Positions 26,491-35,096 of a DNA stretch of 64,000 nucleotides are shown one piece after another (the stretch's first letter is position 1; each line of letters starts with the position of its first letter). Position numbers and translations under genes: made by a program. The notes under the pieces were generated by a model. The model saw only the letters and a list, made by a program, of their open reading frames with translations. It was not told the origin of the DNA and ran no database searches. This stretch comes from Halopseudomonas oceani (GTDB lineage Bacteria; Pseudomonadota; Gammaproteobacteria; Pseudomonadales; Pseudomonadaceae), in contig NZ_PPSK01000014.1 in assembly GCF_002903165.1 (NCBI RefSeq), forward strand, positions 35,012-99,011, written 5' to 3'.

Positions 26491-27141
26491 TCAGGACTCC
26501 CCGTCTGCCTGACCAGCTTCGACTTCCGGCGGGAACAACCAGCCCGCCAGTACCTCATGGGCCTGCTCAACCCCTTGTCGCTTGGGTGACGAAAACAGCT
26601 GCACAGTCGCGTCGGAACGCAGCTCCTTGCGCATCCTCGCCTGCACCTTGAGTAACTCATTCTTGGCTGCGCCAAAGGCCAGCTTGTCGGCCTTGCTCAG
26701 CAGCACATGGGCAGGAATACCGCTTTTACGCGCCCATTCCAGCATCATGCAGTCAAAATCGGACAGCGGGTGGCGCAGATCCATCACCAGCACCAGGCCA
26801 GCCAGACTACGTCGCCCGGTCAGGTAAGCATCCAGGTGCTGCTGCCAGTGCGCCTTTAGCTCCAGCGGCACCTTGGCGTAGCCATAACCGGGCAAATCGA
26901 CCAGCCGACGCTCTTCGTCAAGGCGAAAGAAGTTGATCAACTGCGTGCGTCCCGGCGTTTTTGAAGTGCGCGCCAGCCGAGCATGGGTCAAGGTATTGAG
27001 TGCGCTGGACTTGCCCGCATTGGAACGCCCCGCGAAGGCCACTTCCAGTCCGATATCAGGTGGGCACTGGGTAACCAGGCTCGCACTTTTGATGAAAGTC
27101 GCTTGCTGGCAAAGAGAAACAAGAGGAGTACTGGAGGACAT
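26491..27141 (-). CDS. engB: Ribosome biogenesis GTP-binding protein EngB/YihA
   Basis: The 216-residue TRAFAC GTPase has G1 GRSNAGKSS (about residues 38-46), G2 threonine in KTPGRTQ, G3 DLPGYGYA and G4 LSKADKL. It assists assembly of the 50S ribosomal subunit. It faces polA and the sRNA tail to tail, the conserved order polA-sRNA-engB. The C-terminal tail is acidic and unremarkable. Length is typical. Confidence 0.95.
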   Translation of the reverse strand: MSSSTPLVSLCQQATFIKSASLVTQCPPDIGLEVAFAGRSNAGKSSALNTLTHARLARTSKTPGRTQLINFFRLDEERRLVDLPGYGYAKVPLELKAHWQQHLDAYLTGRRSLAGLVLVMDLRHPLSDFDCMMLEWARKSGIPAHVLLSKADKLAFGAAKNELLKVQARMRKELRSDATVQLFSSPKRQGVEQAHEVLAGWLFPPEVEAGQADGES

Positions 27142-27186
27142 GGGATTTCCATTTTGGCCGGCATGCTAGGACCGGCACTGATGACA

Positions 27187-27216
27187 TTCACGTTTGCGGC
27201 GCGCTTAGTATATAAT
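27187..27216 (+). promoter_or_regulatory. Candidate promoter of cytochrome c4
   Basis: TTCACG (27187-27192), an 18-bp spacer and a perfect TATAAT (27211-27216) give a start near 27223. The leader to the cytochrome gene would be about 240 nt. Within it, GGGTGC...GCACCC and an inner GGC/GCC can form a hairpin around 27315-27345. I see no convincing gene in 27142-27461. Confidence 0.55.
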
Positions 27217-27461
27217 GCCGCGGTTGTGGGAAGCACGGATGAATTGGCCAGCGTCAAGACGCACCGCCAACCACCGGCATCCCGAGGACTCATGAGCGTC
27301 GCAGGTGCGGCCAAGGGTGCGGCATTTCAGCCATTGCACCCCGGGCAGCGCGCCGCTAGCATGGGCACACAATCACGGCTGCCTGCCATGATAACGCGGT
27401 CAACAAGGCCGGACTGCAGGCACTGCCAACCGTTTTCTTTTAGCCGTTATTGGATTAGCCG

Positions 27462-28070
27462 ATGAATAAATTACTCGTTAGTCTGGCGTTGACCCTGGGT
27501 GTCGCCACTGCCGCGCACGCCGTTGAGGGTAACGCTGAAGCTGGCCAGGCCAAGGCTGCCGTGTGCGGCGCCTGCCACGGTGCAGACGGCAATAGCCCTG
27601 CGCCAAACTTCCCGAAGCTGGCCGGCCAGGGCGAGCGCTACCTGCTCAAGCAGATCACTGACATCAAGGAAGGTCGTCGCACTGTGATCGAAATGACCGG
27701 CATCCTTGACGGCATGAGCGAGCAGGACATGGCTGACGTAGCGGCATACTTCGCATCCCAGACCGCTAGCCTGGGCGCAGCCGACCCGGCGCTGGCTGCT
27801 CGTGGCGAAGAGATCTTCCGCGGCGGCAACCTGGAAACCGGCCTGCCGGCTTGCACCGGTTGCCACTCGCCGACTGGTCAGGGCAACCCGCCGGCAGGTT
27901 ATCCACACCTGGCTGGCCAGCACGCAACCTACACTGCCAAGCAGCTGACCGACTTCCGCGAAGGCAACCGCACCAATGACGGCGACAGCATGATCATGCG
28001 CACCGTCGCCAGCCGCCTGAGCAATAAGGATATTGAGGCTGTTGCCAGCTATATCCAGGGCCTGCGTTAA
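27462..28070 (+). CDS. Diheme cytochrome c4
   Basis: The 202-residue periplasmic protein has a signal peptide (residues 1-20, ending TAAHA). It has two similar class I cytochrome domains with heme sites CGACH (35-39) and CTGCH (131-135). Methionine ligands are expected in the DGMSEQDMADVA and MIMRTVA regions. Cytochrome c4 passes electrons to terminal oxidases such as the aa3 or cbb3 enzymes, and an aa3 oxidase is encoded earlier in this window. A strong terminator follows 18 nt after the stop. Gene order engB / c4 / dsbA is as in Pseudomonas. Confidence 0.94.
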   Translation: MNKLLVSLALTLGVATAAHAVEGNAEAGQAKAAVCGACHGADGNSPAPNFPKLAGQGERYLLKQITDIKEGRRTVIEMTGILDGMSEQDMADVAAYFASQTASLGAADPALAARGEEIFRGGNLETGLPACTGCHSPTGQGNPPAGYPHLAGQHATYTAKQLTDFREGNRTNDGDSMIMRTVASRLSNKDIEAVASYIQGLR

Positions 28071-28087
28071 GCGCTCGCATCGTTGCA

Positions 28088-28123
28088 GAAAAAAGGGGTA
28101 GCCGATGGCTACCCCTTTTTTTC
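28088..28123 (+). terminator. Rho-independent terminator of cytochrome c4
   Basis: An A-rich run and GGGGTAGCC (28095-28103) pair with GGCTACCCC (28107-28115) around a GAT loop, followed by seven T (28116-28122). The A and T runs make it potentially bidirectional. Confidence 0.9.
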
Positions 28124-28233
28124 ATGGGCCCTTCGCAGCCGTCATCCGACGCTACAGTTACGTCTGGTAATCACGGAATCTTTCCTCTACTGTCGGGTCT
28201 GAAACCTGTCACTACCCCGTTATGGAGAACTAC

Positions 28234-28872
28234 ATGCGTGCGTTGTTCAGCGTTGCCCTGATCTGGCTGCTCGGCAGCTTTGCTCTGGCCCAGGCCCAGG
28301 AGGCCACCTATCAGGAAGGCGTGCATTACGTGGTCCTGCCAAACCCGGCTCCCACCCAGGATCCGGACAAGATTGAGGTCGCCGAGCTGTTCTGGTACGG
28401 CTGCCCGCATTGCTACGCCTTCCAGCCGACCATCGAAGCCTGGTCCAAGACTCTGCCAGAAGACGTCAACTTCCGCCCGGTTCCGGCCATGTTCGGCGGA
28501 CTGTGGAACAAGCACGGTCAACTGTTCTACACCCTGGAAAGCCTCGGCAAGCTGGAAGAAACCCATGACGCCGTGTTCAGCGCGATTCACCGCGAAAGGA
28601 ATCATCTCGACAGCGAAGACGCCATGATCGAATTCCTCGAACCCTATGGCATCACCCGGGATCAATTCGAGCGGGCCTGGTCGTCGTTCGGCGTCAAGAG
28701 CCGCGTCGAACAGGCCGGACGGCTGGCCCGCGACTACCGCGCCACCGGCGTGCCTTGCCTGATCGTCAACGGCAAATACCGCATCGAAGGCAAGATGGCC
28801 GGCACCTTCGAAAACATGCTGAAGATTGCCGAGTACCTGGTCGAGCAGGAACGCCAGGCCAACCAGGGCTAA
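28234..28872 (+). CDS. dsbA: Thiol:disulfide interchange protein DsbA
   Basis: The 212-residue protein has a signal peptide (about residues 1-20, ending LAQAQE) and a thioredoxin fold with an inserted helical domain. The active site is CPHC (C57-C60, in WYGCPHCYAF), and the cis-proline loop reads ATGVPCLIVNG. It introduces disulfides into periplasmic proteins. ATG 28234 is chosen because GGAG stands 7 nt upstream; ATG 28222 in the same frame is an alternative. The next gene starts 3 nt after its stop. Confidence 0.94.
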   Translation: MRALFSVALIWLLGSFALAQAQEATYQEGVHYVVLPNPAPTQDPDKIEVAELFWYGCPHCYAFQPTIEAWSKTLPEDVNFRPVPAMFGGLWNKHGQLFYTLESLGKLEETHDAVFSAIHRERNHLDSEDAMIEFLEPYGITRDQFERAWSSFGVKSRVEQAGRLARDYRATGVPCLIVNGKYRIEGKMAGTFENMLKIAEYLVEQERQANQG

Positions 28873-28875
28873 ATC

Positions 28876-29733
28876 ATGCTGTCCGTCGGCAATATCAGCT
28901 CGACCCGCACCACCCGGGGCCACATGGCACCGGGTGAGCTGCGGATCAACAGCCAGTGCCAGACCGACCAGCGCCCCCTCCCGGAAATACTGCGCCTGTT
29001 GAGTTTCAATATTCAGGTCGGCATCAACACCCAGAAGTACCACCACTACCTGACCCGCAGCTGGCAGCACCTGCTGCCCAGCGCCAGCCGTCAGCACCAA
29101 CTGGGCAGAGTTGCCCAGTTACTGAACGAGTTTGACCTTGTTGCCCTGCAGGAGGTAGACGGCGGAAGTCTGCGCTCCGGCTTCGTCAATCAGGTTGAGC
29201 ACCTGGCCAGGGAAAGTGGTTTCCCTTACTGGTATCAGCAATTGAACCGTAACCTTGGCCGCTTCGCCCAACACTCCAACGGGCTGCTGAGCCGCTATGC
29301 TCCCGACCTGCTGGAAGACCACAAGCTGCCGGGTATTCTGCCAGGCCGCGGCGCCATCCTGACCCAGTTCGGACAGGGCGAGAACTCCTTGCTGGTGGTC
29401 ATGATGCACCTGGCGTTGAGCACCAAAGGGCGCGCCAACCAGCTTGCCTATGTTCGCGAGCGCATAGCCGATCACCGCCACGTCGTTTTGATGGGTGACA
29501 TGAACACCCACGCCGAAGATCTGCTGCAGCACTCGCCGCTGAAAGGAGCGAACCTCCAGGCCCCAGACCTGCCCGGCACGTACCCCAGCTGGAAACCGGC
29601 TCGGGTGCTGGATCACATTCTGGTCAGCCCCAGCCTCAGTGTCGAACAGGTTGATGTGCTGCCCCAGGCCATTTCCGACCACCTGCCAGTCGCCATGCAC
29701 ATCAAATTGCCCTCGCCGCTGTGTAAAGGCTAG
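28876..29733 (+). CDS. Endonuclease/exonuclease/phosphatase family protein
   Basis: The 285-residue protein has the EEP fold signatures: LLSFNIQVG (strand 1), ALQEVDGG with the metal-binding glutamate, MMHLALS, MGDMNTHAED and the C-terminal DHLPVAMH with the catalytic histidine. It lacks an obvious signal peptide. These enzymes cleave phosphodiester bonds in nucleic acids, lipids or inositol phosphates; the substrate is not evident. It lies 3 nt after dsbA, as in Pseudomonas, so co-transcription is likely. Confidence 0.85.
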   Translation: MLSVGNISSTRTTRGHMAPGELRINSQCQTDQRPLPEILRLLSFNIQVGINTQKYHHYLTRSWQHLLPSASRQHQLGRVAQLLNEFDLVALQEVDGGSLRSGFVNQVEHLARESGFPYWYQQLNRNLGRFAQHSNGLLSRYAPDLLEDHKLPGILPGRGAILTQFGQGENSLLVVMMHLALSTKGRANQLAYVRERIADHRHVVLMGDMNTHAEDLLQHSPLKGANLQAPDLPGTYPSWKPARVLDHILVSPSLSVEQVDVLPQAISDHLPVAMHIKLPSPLCKG

Positions 29734-29752
29734 TCAGCAGAGTTGCATCACC

Positions 29753-29758
29753 TATAAT
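29753..29758 (+). promoter_or_regulatory. -10 element upstream of the diguanylate cyclase
   Basis: A perfect TATAAT lies 28 nt before the diguanylate cyclase ATG. The -35 region (TAGTCA at 29731-29736, 16 bp upstream) is poor, so this is only a candidate promoter inside the 53-bp gap. Confidence 0.35.
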
Positions 29759-29786
29759 CTCTGGGACATAAATCCCTGGAGCACCC

Positions 29787-31502
29787 ATGCCGGACACCCA
29801 CCCTATCGCCAACGGCTCGTACCAGCATTCTGAGCCTGGCGAGCAGACGGAACTGCTCAAGCGAGGATTGGTGCGGGTCAGCATTGCTGCGTCAGGTATC
29901 GACTCACTGCTCGACAAGCGCCTGAAGGAGTTACGCCGGGCCCTGCACGCAGACTCACCGCCCAGCATGCTCGCCGAACTGCTGCCGAAACTGGAGCATG
30001 CTGTTCTGAGCGCCGATCAGCGCCGCCAGGAGCGTGCCAGCAACATCAGCAAAAGTCTGCACGGCATCATCGAACAGCTTCAGGACAACGAGCCTCCGCG
30101 CGACACGGCCAAGGCGCTGCGCGACCTTGACCGGCGCCTCAACGATCTTGCCGAGCTGCCACGCCAGCTCGACAGCATTCTCGGCGACCTGCAGCAGTTG
30201 CAGGGTCACACCCTGGCCAGCGAACCCAGCCCAGAACCGGCCAACCTCTGGGGACGCCTGTTCGGCCGCGGCGAGCGCCGCAGCGAAAGCGACGAGGCTG
30301 CCGAGGAGATTCAGGCCGAGGCGGAGACCACCGAAACCAGCGACGCGAGCCCGACCGATGACGACCCGGCAGCCACCGCAGAGGACATCAGCGAGCTACC
30401 CGCACCATCACCAAAGGTCTCTGGCAACCTCAGCGGCGCAGAGCAGAACTTCTCTCAAGTTGCTGCTCACATCGAATCCATACTGCTCCGCCTGCTCAAC
30501 GACCTGGAGGTCATGGAGACCCAGCAGTCCATCCGCGACCGCCTGCGCGAACAGGTCAGTCGCGGACTGAACTGGTATGAGCTGGCCGCCCTGCTGGACA
30601 GCCTGTCTACCGTCATACTGGGCTCTCAGGAAAGCCGCCAGGCAGAGTTCGAGCACTATCTGCAGCAGCTGAATCAGCGACTTAGTCAGTTTCAGGGCAG
30701 CCTGGAGGAAGCGCAGTCTAACTACAGTGGCTCGCTTGAGGCCGAGCGCGAGCTCGCCGGCGACATCCGCAGCCAGGTAGAAGGGCTCAATAACAACGTC
30801 CGCGACGCCGACGACCTGACCACCCTCAAGGCCAACGTCGAGTTACGGCTGAACTCGCTGCTGGAAAATATCGACAAGGCCCGCGAGCTGCGCGAAGAGC
30901 GTGACAGCCAGGTGTCGGCCCAACTGAACACCATGGTCGAGCGCATCCAGGTAATGGAGCTGGAGGCCAAAACCTTCCGCCGCCACCTCGAAGAGCAGCG
31001 TCGCCAGGCCATGCTCGACAGTCTGACCGGCCTTGCCAACCGCGCTGGCCTGCAGCGCCGCATGGAAGAAGAGCACGAGCGCTGGCAGCGCTATGGCGGC
31101 CGCCTGTTGCTGGTCGTGCTCGACGTTGACCACTTCAAGTCCATCAATGACCGTTTTGGCCATCTGGCCGGCGACAAGGTGCTGCGTCTGATCGCTCAGC
31201 AACTGTCACGCCGGCTGCGCAAGACCGACTTCATCGGCCGTTTCGGTGGTGAGGAGTTTGTCATCCTGATGCCGGGTGTCACCCCTGAGCAGGGTGCAAC
31301 CGCGCTTGAGGAACTGCGCAGCGGCATTGAACACACCCCGTTCCACTTCAAGAACGAGCCGGTACCGGTGACCATTTCCATCGGTTACACCGAGTTCCGT
31401 GATGGCGACACGCTGGATGGCACCTTCGACCGCGCCGACCAGGCCATGTACCGGGCCAAGCAGGATGGCCGAAACCGGATCGTCGCTGCCGATACCCCAT
31501 GA
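29787..31502 (+). CDS. Diguanylate cyclase with coiled-coil N-terminus, DgcH-like
   Basis: The 571-residue cytosolic protein has a long helical N-terminal part (about 1-400) with an acidic low-complexity linker near residues 165-215 and a strongly coiled-coil stretch before the catalytic domain. The GGDEF domain has GGEEF at 487-491 and an RKTD I-site five residues earlier, so it should be active and feedback-inhibited by c-di-GMP. Position between an EEP gene and an AmpDh2-like amidase matches the location I recall for dgcH (PA5487) of P. aeruginosa. Its stop overlaps the next start (ATGA). Confidence 0.87.
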   Translation: MPDTHPIANGSYQHSEPGEQTELLKRGLVRVSIAASGIDSLLDKRLKELRRALHADSPPSMLAELLPKLEHAVLSADQRRQERASNISKSLHGIIEQLQDNEPPRDTAKALRDLDRRLNDLAELPRQLDSILGDLQQLQGHTLASEPSPEPANLWGRLFGRGERRSESDEAAEEIQAEAETTETSDASPTDDDPAATAEDISELPAPSPKVSGNLSGAEQNFSQVAAHIESILLRLLNDLEVMETQQSIRDRLREQVSRGLNWYELAALLDSLSTVILGSQESRQAEFEHYLQQLNQRLSQFQGSLEEAQSNYSGSLEAERELAGDIRSQVEGLNNNVRDADDLTTLKANVELRLNSLLENIDKARELREERDSQVSAQLNTMVERIQVMELEAKTFRRHLEEQRRQAMLDSLTGLANRAGLQRRMEEEHERWQRYGGRLLLVVLDVDHFKSINDRFGHLAGDKVLRLIAQQLSRRLRKTDFIGRFGGEEFVILMPGVTPEQGATALEELRSGIEHTPFHFKNEPVPVTISIGYTEFRDGDTLDGTFDRADQAMYRAKQDGRNRIVAADTP

Positions 31503-32383
31503 GTTCACTCGTGCGTCCTGTCCTGATGCTCTGCTGCACCGTCTTGCTGGCTGCCTGCGGCTCGGAGCTGGTCATCGACACTCGGTATCAGGCCAGCAGC
31601 CAGGACAGCCGCGCTCAATACATCATCCTGCACTACACCTCGTCGGGGTTTGAGCGCTCGCTGCACACCCTCACCCAGCGGGATGTCAGCAGCCACTACC
31701 TGATCAGCGATTACGACCCGGTCATCTATCGACTGGTCGACGAGAACCAGCGCGCCTGGCATGCCGGCGAAAGCAGCTGGCAGGGACGAACCTGGCTGAA
31801 CAGCAGCTCTATCGGTATCGAGCTGGTGAACCCCGGCTACACCGATGAAGCTGCATGTCGCCGCTGGCATCCCTGGGACCAACGGCAGATCGACGCACTT
31901 ATCCGCCTGCTACGCGATATTGAACAGCGCCACGGTATTGCGCCGGAGCGCGTACTGGGGCACAGCGACATTGCCCCCCAGCGCAAGGTCGATCCGGGCC
32001 CGCGTTTTCCCTGGGCCCAGTTGGTCGCCGCCGGCGTTGCTACCGGAGCAGATCCTCAGCGCACACGGGTCATGCGCCAGTGGCTTGCCGGACGCACCCC
32101 TGCGGTCAGTTGGTTCCAGCAGAGCCTGCACGACTGGGGCTACGAGGTGCCACTGCACGGCGAGCTGGACGAGGTGACCCGCAATGTCATCGCCGCCTTT
32201 CAGATGCGCTATCGCCCGGCCCGCTTCAATGGCATTCCCGACAGCGAGACCGCTGCCATCCTAGCCGCTCTGGTGCCTGACCAGGCCAGCCACCTGTTGA
32301 ATCAGCGCGACCCCGAATGGTATCAGGCGCCCGAACACGCGCTCGCACCACGGTTGCCACCCTGCACCGTCGACCGGGACTGA
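31499..32383 (+). CDS. N-acetylmuramoyl-L-alanine amidase lipoprotein (AmpDh2/AmiD type)
   Basis: The 294-residue protein has a lipobox (VLLAAC, lipidated C20) and an Amidase_2 domain. The zinc ligands are expected in YIILHYTSS, a central histidine in WHAGESSW, and RVLGHSDIAPQRKVDPG. A C-terminal helical peptidoglycan-binding domain follows from about residue 200. It should cleave the stem peptide from muramic acid at the outer membrane in cell-wall recycling. It is translationally coupled to the diguanylate cyclase (ATGA overlap) and lies 6 nt before spmAB. Confidence 0.9.
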   Translation: MSSLVRPVLMLCCTVLLAACGSELVIDTRYQASSQDSRAQYIILHYTSSGFERSLHTLTQRDVSSHYLISDYDPVIYRLVDENQRAWHAGESSWQGRTWLNSSSIGIELVNPGYTDEAACRRWHPWDQRQIDALIRLLRDIEQRHGIAPERVLGHSDIAPQRKVDPGPRFPWAQLVAAGVATGADPQRTRVMRQWLAGRTPAVSWFQQSLHDWGYEVPLHGELDEVTRNVIAAFQMRYRPARFNGIPDSETAAILAALVPDQASHLLNQRDPEWYQAPEHALAPRLPPCTVDRD

Positions 32384-32389
32384 TCCTAC

Positions 32390-33619
32390 ATGCTCAACTG
32401 GATCTGGCTCGGCTTCTTCCTCAGCGCCTTCGCCGCCGCACTCTGGCAATGGCTGGGCCTGGGCGACGCAGAGGTCTTCAGTCGCCTGGTCACGGCGCTG
32501 TTCGACATGGCCCGGCTAAGTGTGGAAATCGTGCTGGTGCTGGTCGGCACCATGACCCTGTGGCTCGGCTTTCTCAACATTGCCGAGCGGGCAGGGCTCA
32601 TCAACCAGCTGGCACGCCTGCTCGCCCCACTGTTTAGGCGTCTGATGCCCGAGGTGCCGAGCGGCCATCCCGCGCTCGGTCACATCACCATGAACTTCGC
32701 TGCCAACGTACTCGGGCTGGACAACGCAGCTACCCCGATCGGCATCAAGGCGATGCACTCATTGCAGAGCCTGAACCCAAGCAAGGACACCGCCAGCAAC
32801 GCGCAAATCCTGTTTATGGTGCTCAACACCTCGTCGCTCACGTTGCTACCGATCACTGTGTTCATGTACCGCGCCCAGCAAGGCGCCAGTGACCCCACCG
32901 AGGTATTTCTACCTATTCTGCTGGCTACCAGCGCGTCCAGCCTGGTCGGCCTGCTCAGCGTTGCGCTGATGCAGCGCCTGAAACTCTGGGACCCGGTGGT
33001 GCTGGCGTATCTTGCCAGCGGTGCCGCTGCACTCGGCCTGCTGCTGACCACACTGGCGGGCCTGTCGGCCGAAGCGCTGGCTGCGACGTCAACGCTGGTT
33101 GGCAATCTCACCCTGTTCGGTATTGTCATCGCCTTTCTGCTAATCGCCGCGCTGCGCAAGGTCAACGTCTACGACAGCTTTATCGAAGGTGCCAAACAGG
33201 GCTTCGAGGTCACCATCTCACTGCTGCCGTTCCTGGTCGCCATGCTGGTAGCAGTCGGCGTACTGCGCGCCAGCGGGGTGCTCGACGCGATACTCGACGG
33301 CATTCGCTGGCTGGCGGAAGGGCTTGGCTGGGACACCCGCTTTATCGACGCGCTACCGACGGCGTTCATCAAGCCACTGTCGGGCAGCGGCTCCCGGGCC
33401 ATGATGATCGAGACCATGAATACCTTCGGCGTAGATAGCTTCCCGGCCCAGCTGGCCGCCACCTTCCAAGCCAGTACCGAGACGACCTTCTACGTACTCG
33501 CTGTCTATTTCGGCGCGATCGGTATCAGTCGCGTGCGCCACGCCCTCGGCTGCGCCCTGCTGGCCGACCTCGCCGGTATGCTCACGGCGATTGGGGTGTG
33601 TTATTGGTTTTTTGGCTAA
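32390..33619 (+). CDS. Fused spore maturation SpmA/SpmB-type membrane protein
   Basis: The 409-residue integral membrane protein contains two Gate (nucleoside recognition) domains in tandem. The SpmA-like half has MTLWLGFLNIAERAGL and GHITMNFAANVLGLDNAATPIG. The SpmB-like half has DSFIEGAKQGFEVTISLLP and FIKPLSGSGSRAMM. In Bacillus these are two genes needed for spore core dehydration; in non-sporulating gammaproteobacteria the fused form has no known role. It follows the amidase by 6 nt, so a link to the cell envelope is possible. Confidence 0.88.
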   Translation: MLNWIWLGFFLSAFAAALWQWLGLGDAEVFSRLVTALFDMARLSVEIVLVLVGTMTLWLGFLNIAERAGLINQLARLLAPLFRRLMPEVPSGHPALGHITMNFAANVLGLDNAATPIGIKAMHSLQSLNPSKDTASNAQILFMVLNTSSLTLLPITVFMYRAQQGASDPTEVFLPILLATSASSLVGLLSVALMQRLKLWDPVVLAYLASGAAALGLLLTTLAGLSAEALAATSTLVGNLTLFGIVIAFLLIAALRKVNVYDSFIEGAKQGFEVTISLLPFLVAMLVAVGVLRASGVLDAILDGIRWLAEGLGWDTRFIDALPTAFIKPLSGSGSRAMMIETMNTFGVDSFPAQLAATFQASTETTFYVLAVYFGAIGISRVRHALGCALLADLAGMLTAIGVCYWFFG

Positions 33620-33623
33620 AGCC

Positions 33624-33745
33624 AGCTCCAAGCCTCAAGCAGACCGAGCTTAGCTGTTCACAGCACAGCAACAATCCGGCCTCCTATGCTAACCTCTTGC
33701 TCTACACCCATCCGCTTGTGGCTTGAAGCTTGCCGCTTGTAGCTG
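33624..33745. repeat. Second, degenerate pair of GCTTGNN heptamer arrays
   Basis: CAGCTCCAAGCCTCAAGC (33624-33641) reads on the other strand as GCTTGAG-GCTTGGA-GCTG. It faces GCTTGTG, GCTTGAA, GCTTGCC, GCTTGTA and GCTG at 33714-33745. This is the same inverted architecture as after polA, with about 72 bp between the arms. It fills the gap between spmAB and the nuclease gene. Confidence 0.7.
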
Positions 33746-33755
33746 AGAGACCTGC

Positions 33756-35096
33756 ATGCCCGCCCCACGCTTTGACCAACTCCACCGCCAACCCGGCCCC
33801 TGGTTTGTGGCCCTCGGCGGCGCAGGTATGTTCGGGGCCAATTTTTACCTGTACGGCTCGGGCGGTGAGTGGATTGCGGTGGATTGTGGCTTCGCGCTGA
33901 ACCCCACGCCCAGTGGGCGAAACAGCGTGTCAGTGCCCAGCCTGGCGGCACTGGAGCGACACGACATAAAGCTGTCGGCGCTGCTGATTACCCACGGCCA
34001 CGAAGACCACATCGGTGCCATCCCGCATCTATGGCGCGCGCTGGACTGCCCGATCTACGCCAGCCCCTTTGCCGCCCAACTGATTCGCACCAAGCTCGAT
34101 CCAGGCCTGACCTGGCCGCGCCTGCAGGAAATCCGCCCGCTGGAGCCCATCGGCATCGGTGCCTTTCAGGCCGAGTGGATTCCGGTAACCCACTCGATCC
34201 CCGAATCGCACGCGATCGTGCTGGAGGTTGCCGGCAAGCGCCTCTACCACAGCGGCGACTGGAAGCTGGACAACCATCCGGTGGTCGGCGAGCTGACCGC
34301 CCAGGCCCGATTGCAGCAACTGGGCCGTGCCGGGGTTGATGTGATCATTGGCGACTCGACCAACGCCTCGGTGCCCGGCGCCAGCCGCTCCGAAGCCGCG
34401 GTGCAGAATGGCCTGCAGGACGCTATTCGGCCCTGCCGTCAGCGCGTCATCGTCACCTGCTTTGCCAGCAACCTGGCACGCCTGCACAGCTTGGCCGACA
34501 TCGCCTTCGACTGCGGTCGTTATGCCGCGCTGCTGGGGCGCAGCCTGACGCACATGCACAGCATCGGTCGTGCCCAGGGCTATCTGCCCGGTCGCCCGGG
34601 GTTTATCGGCCCCTGGGAGCTGGGTCACCTACCACGTGAACAGCAACTCTGGGTCTGCACCGGCAGCCAGGGTGAGCCAGGCGCAGCGCTCGGCCGGCTG
34701 GCCGCCGGCAGCCATCCGCAGCTGAGCCTGGAGGCGGGTGACACGGTGATTTTTTCCTCACGCCTGATCCCCGGCAACGAGGTGGCACTGGAACGTATCA
34801 AGCAGGGGTTGAAAGAGCAGGGCGTCGAGCTGATCGATGACGACATGCAGCCCGATGTGCACGCCTCCGGACACCCGCCACAGGACGACCTGCGCCAGCT
34901 CTACGGCTGGCTGAAAGCGCGCCACCTGCTACCGGTGCACGGCGAGCGCTACCACCAGCAGGCCCACATGGCGCTGGGTCGTGAACTGGGGCTAGGCGGA
35001 CTGGTCCCCGCCAACGGCGACCTGATCGACCTTAGCGGACACCCAGCCAAGGTCGCAGAGCTGCCGCACGGTTTGGTGGATATCGATCAGCGTTGA
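33756..35096 (+). CDS. Metallo-beta-lactamase fold hydrolase, RNase J-like
   Basis: The 446-residue protein has the MBL core with ITHGHEDHIG (HxHxDH), VTHSIPESH and HSGDWKLD. A beta-CASP-like insert follows, then a late VHGERYH histidine motif as in RNase J. It lacks the extended C-terminal domain of Firmicute RNase J (about 550 residues). RNA or DNA phosphodiester cleavage is the likely chemistry. Its 3' end overlaps the convergent MATE gene by 10 nt. A TATGCT box (33685-33690) upstream could be a -10 element. Function in pseudomonads is not established. Confidence 0.82.
   Translation: MPAPRFDQLHRQPGPWFVALGGAGMFGANFYLYGSGGEWIAVDCGFALNPTPSGRNSVSVPSLAALERHDIKLSALLITHGHEDHIGAIPHLWRALDCPIYASPFAAQLIRTKLDPGLTWPRLQEIRPLEPIGIGAFQAEWIPVTHSIPESHAIVLEVAGKRLYHSGDWKLDNHPVVGELTAQARLQQLGRAGVDVIIGDSTNASVPGASRSEAAVQNGLQDAIRPCRQRVIVTCFASNLARLHSLADIAFDCGRYAALLGRSLTHMHSIGRAQGYLPGRPGFIGPWELGHLPREQQLWVCTGSQGEPGAALGRLAAGSHPQLSLEAGDTVIFSSRLIPGNEVALERIKQGLKEQGVELIDDDMQPDVHASGHPPQDDLRQLYGWLKARHLLPVHGERYHQQAHMALGRELGLGGLVPANGDLIDLSGHPAKVAELPHGLVDIDQR

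Noticed and set aside
26983..27465. 160-codon plus-strand frame upstream of cytochrome c4
   Set aside because: Starts inside engB antisense and has no recognisable domain; better explained as leader sequence.
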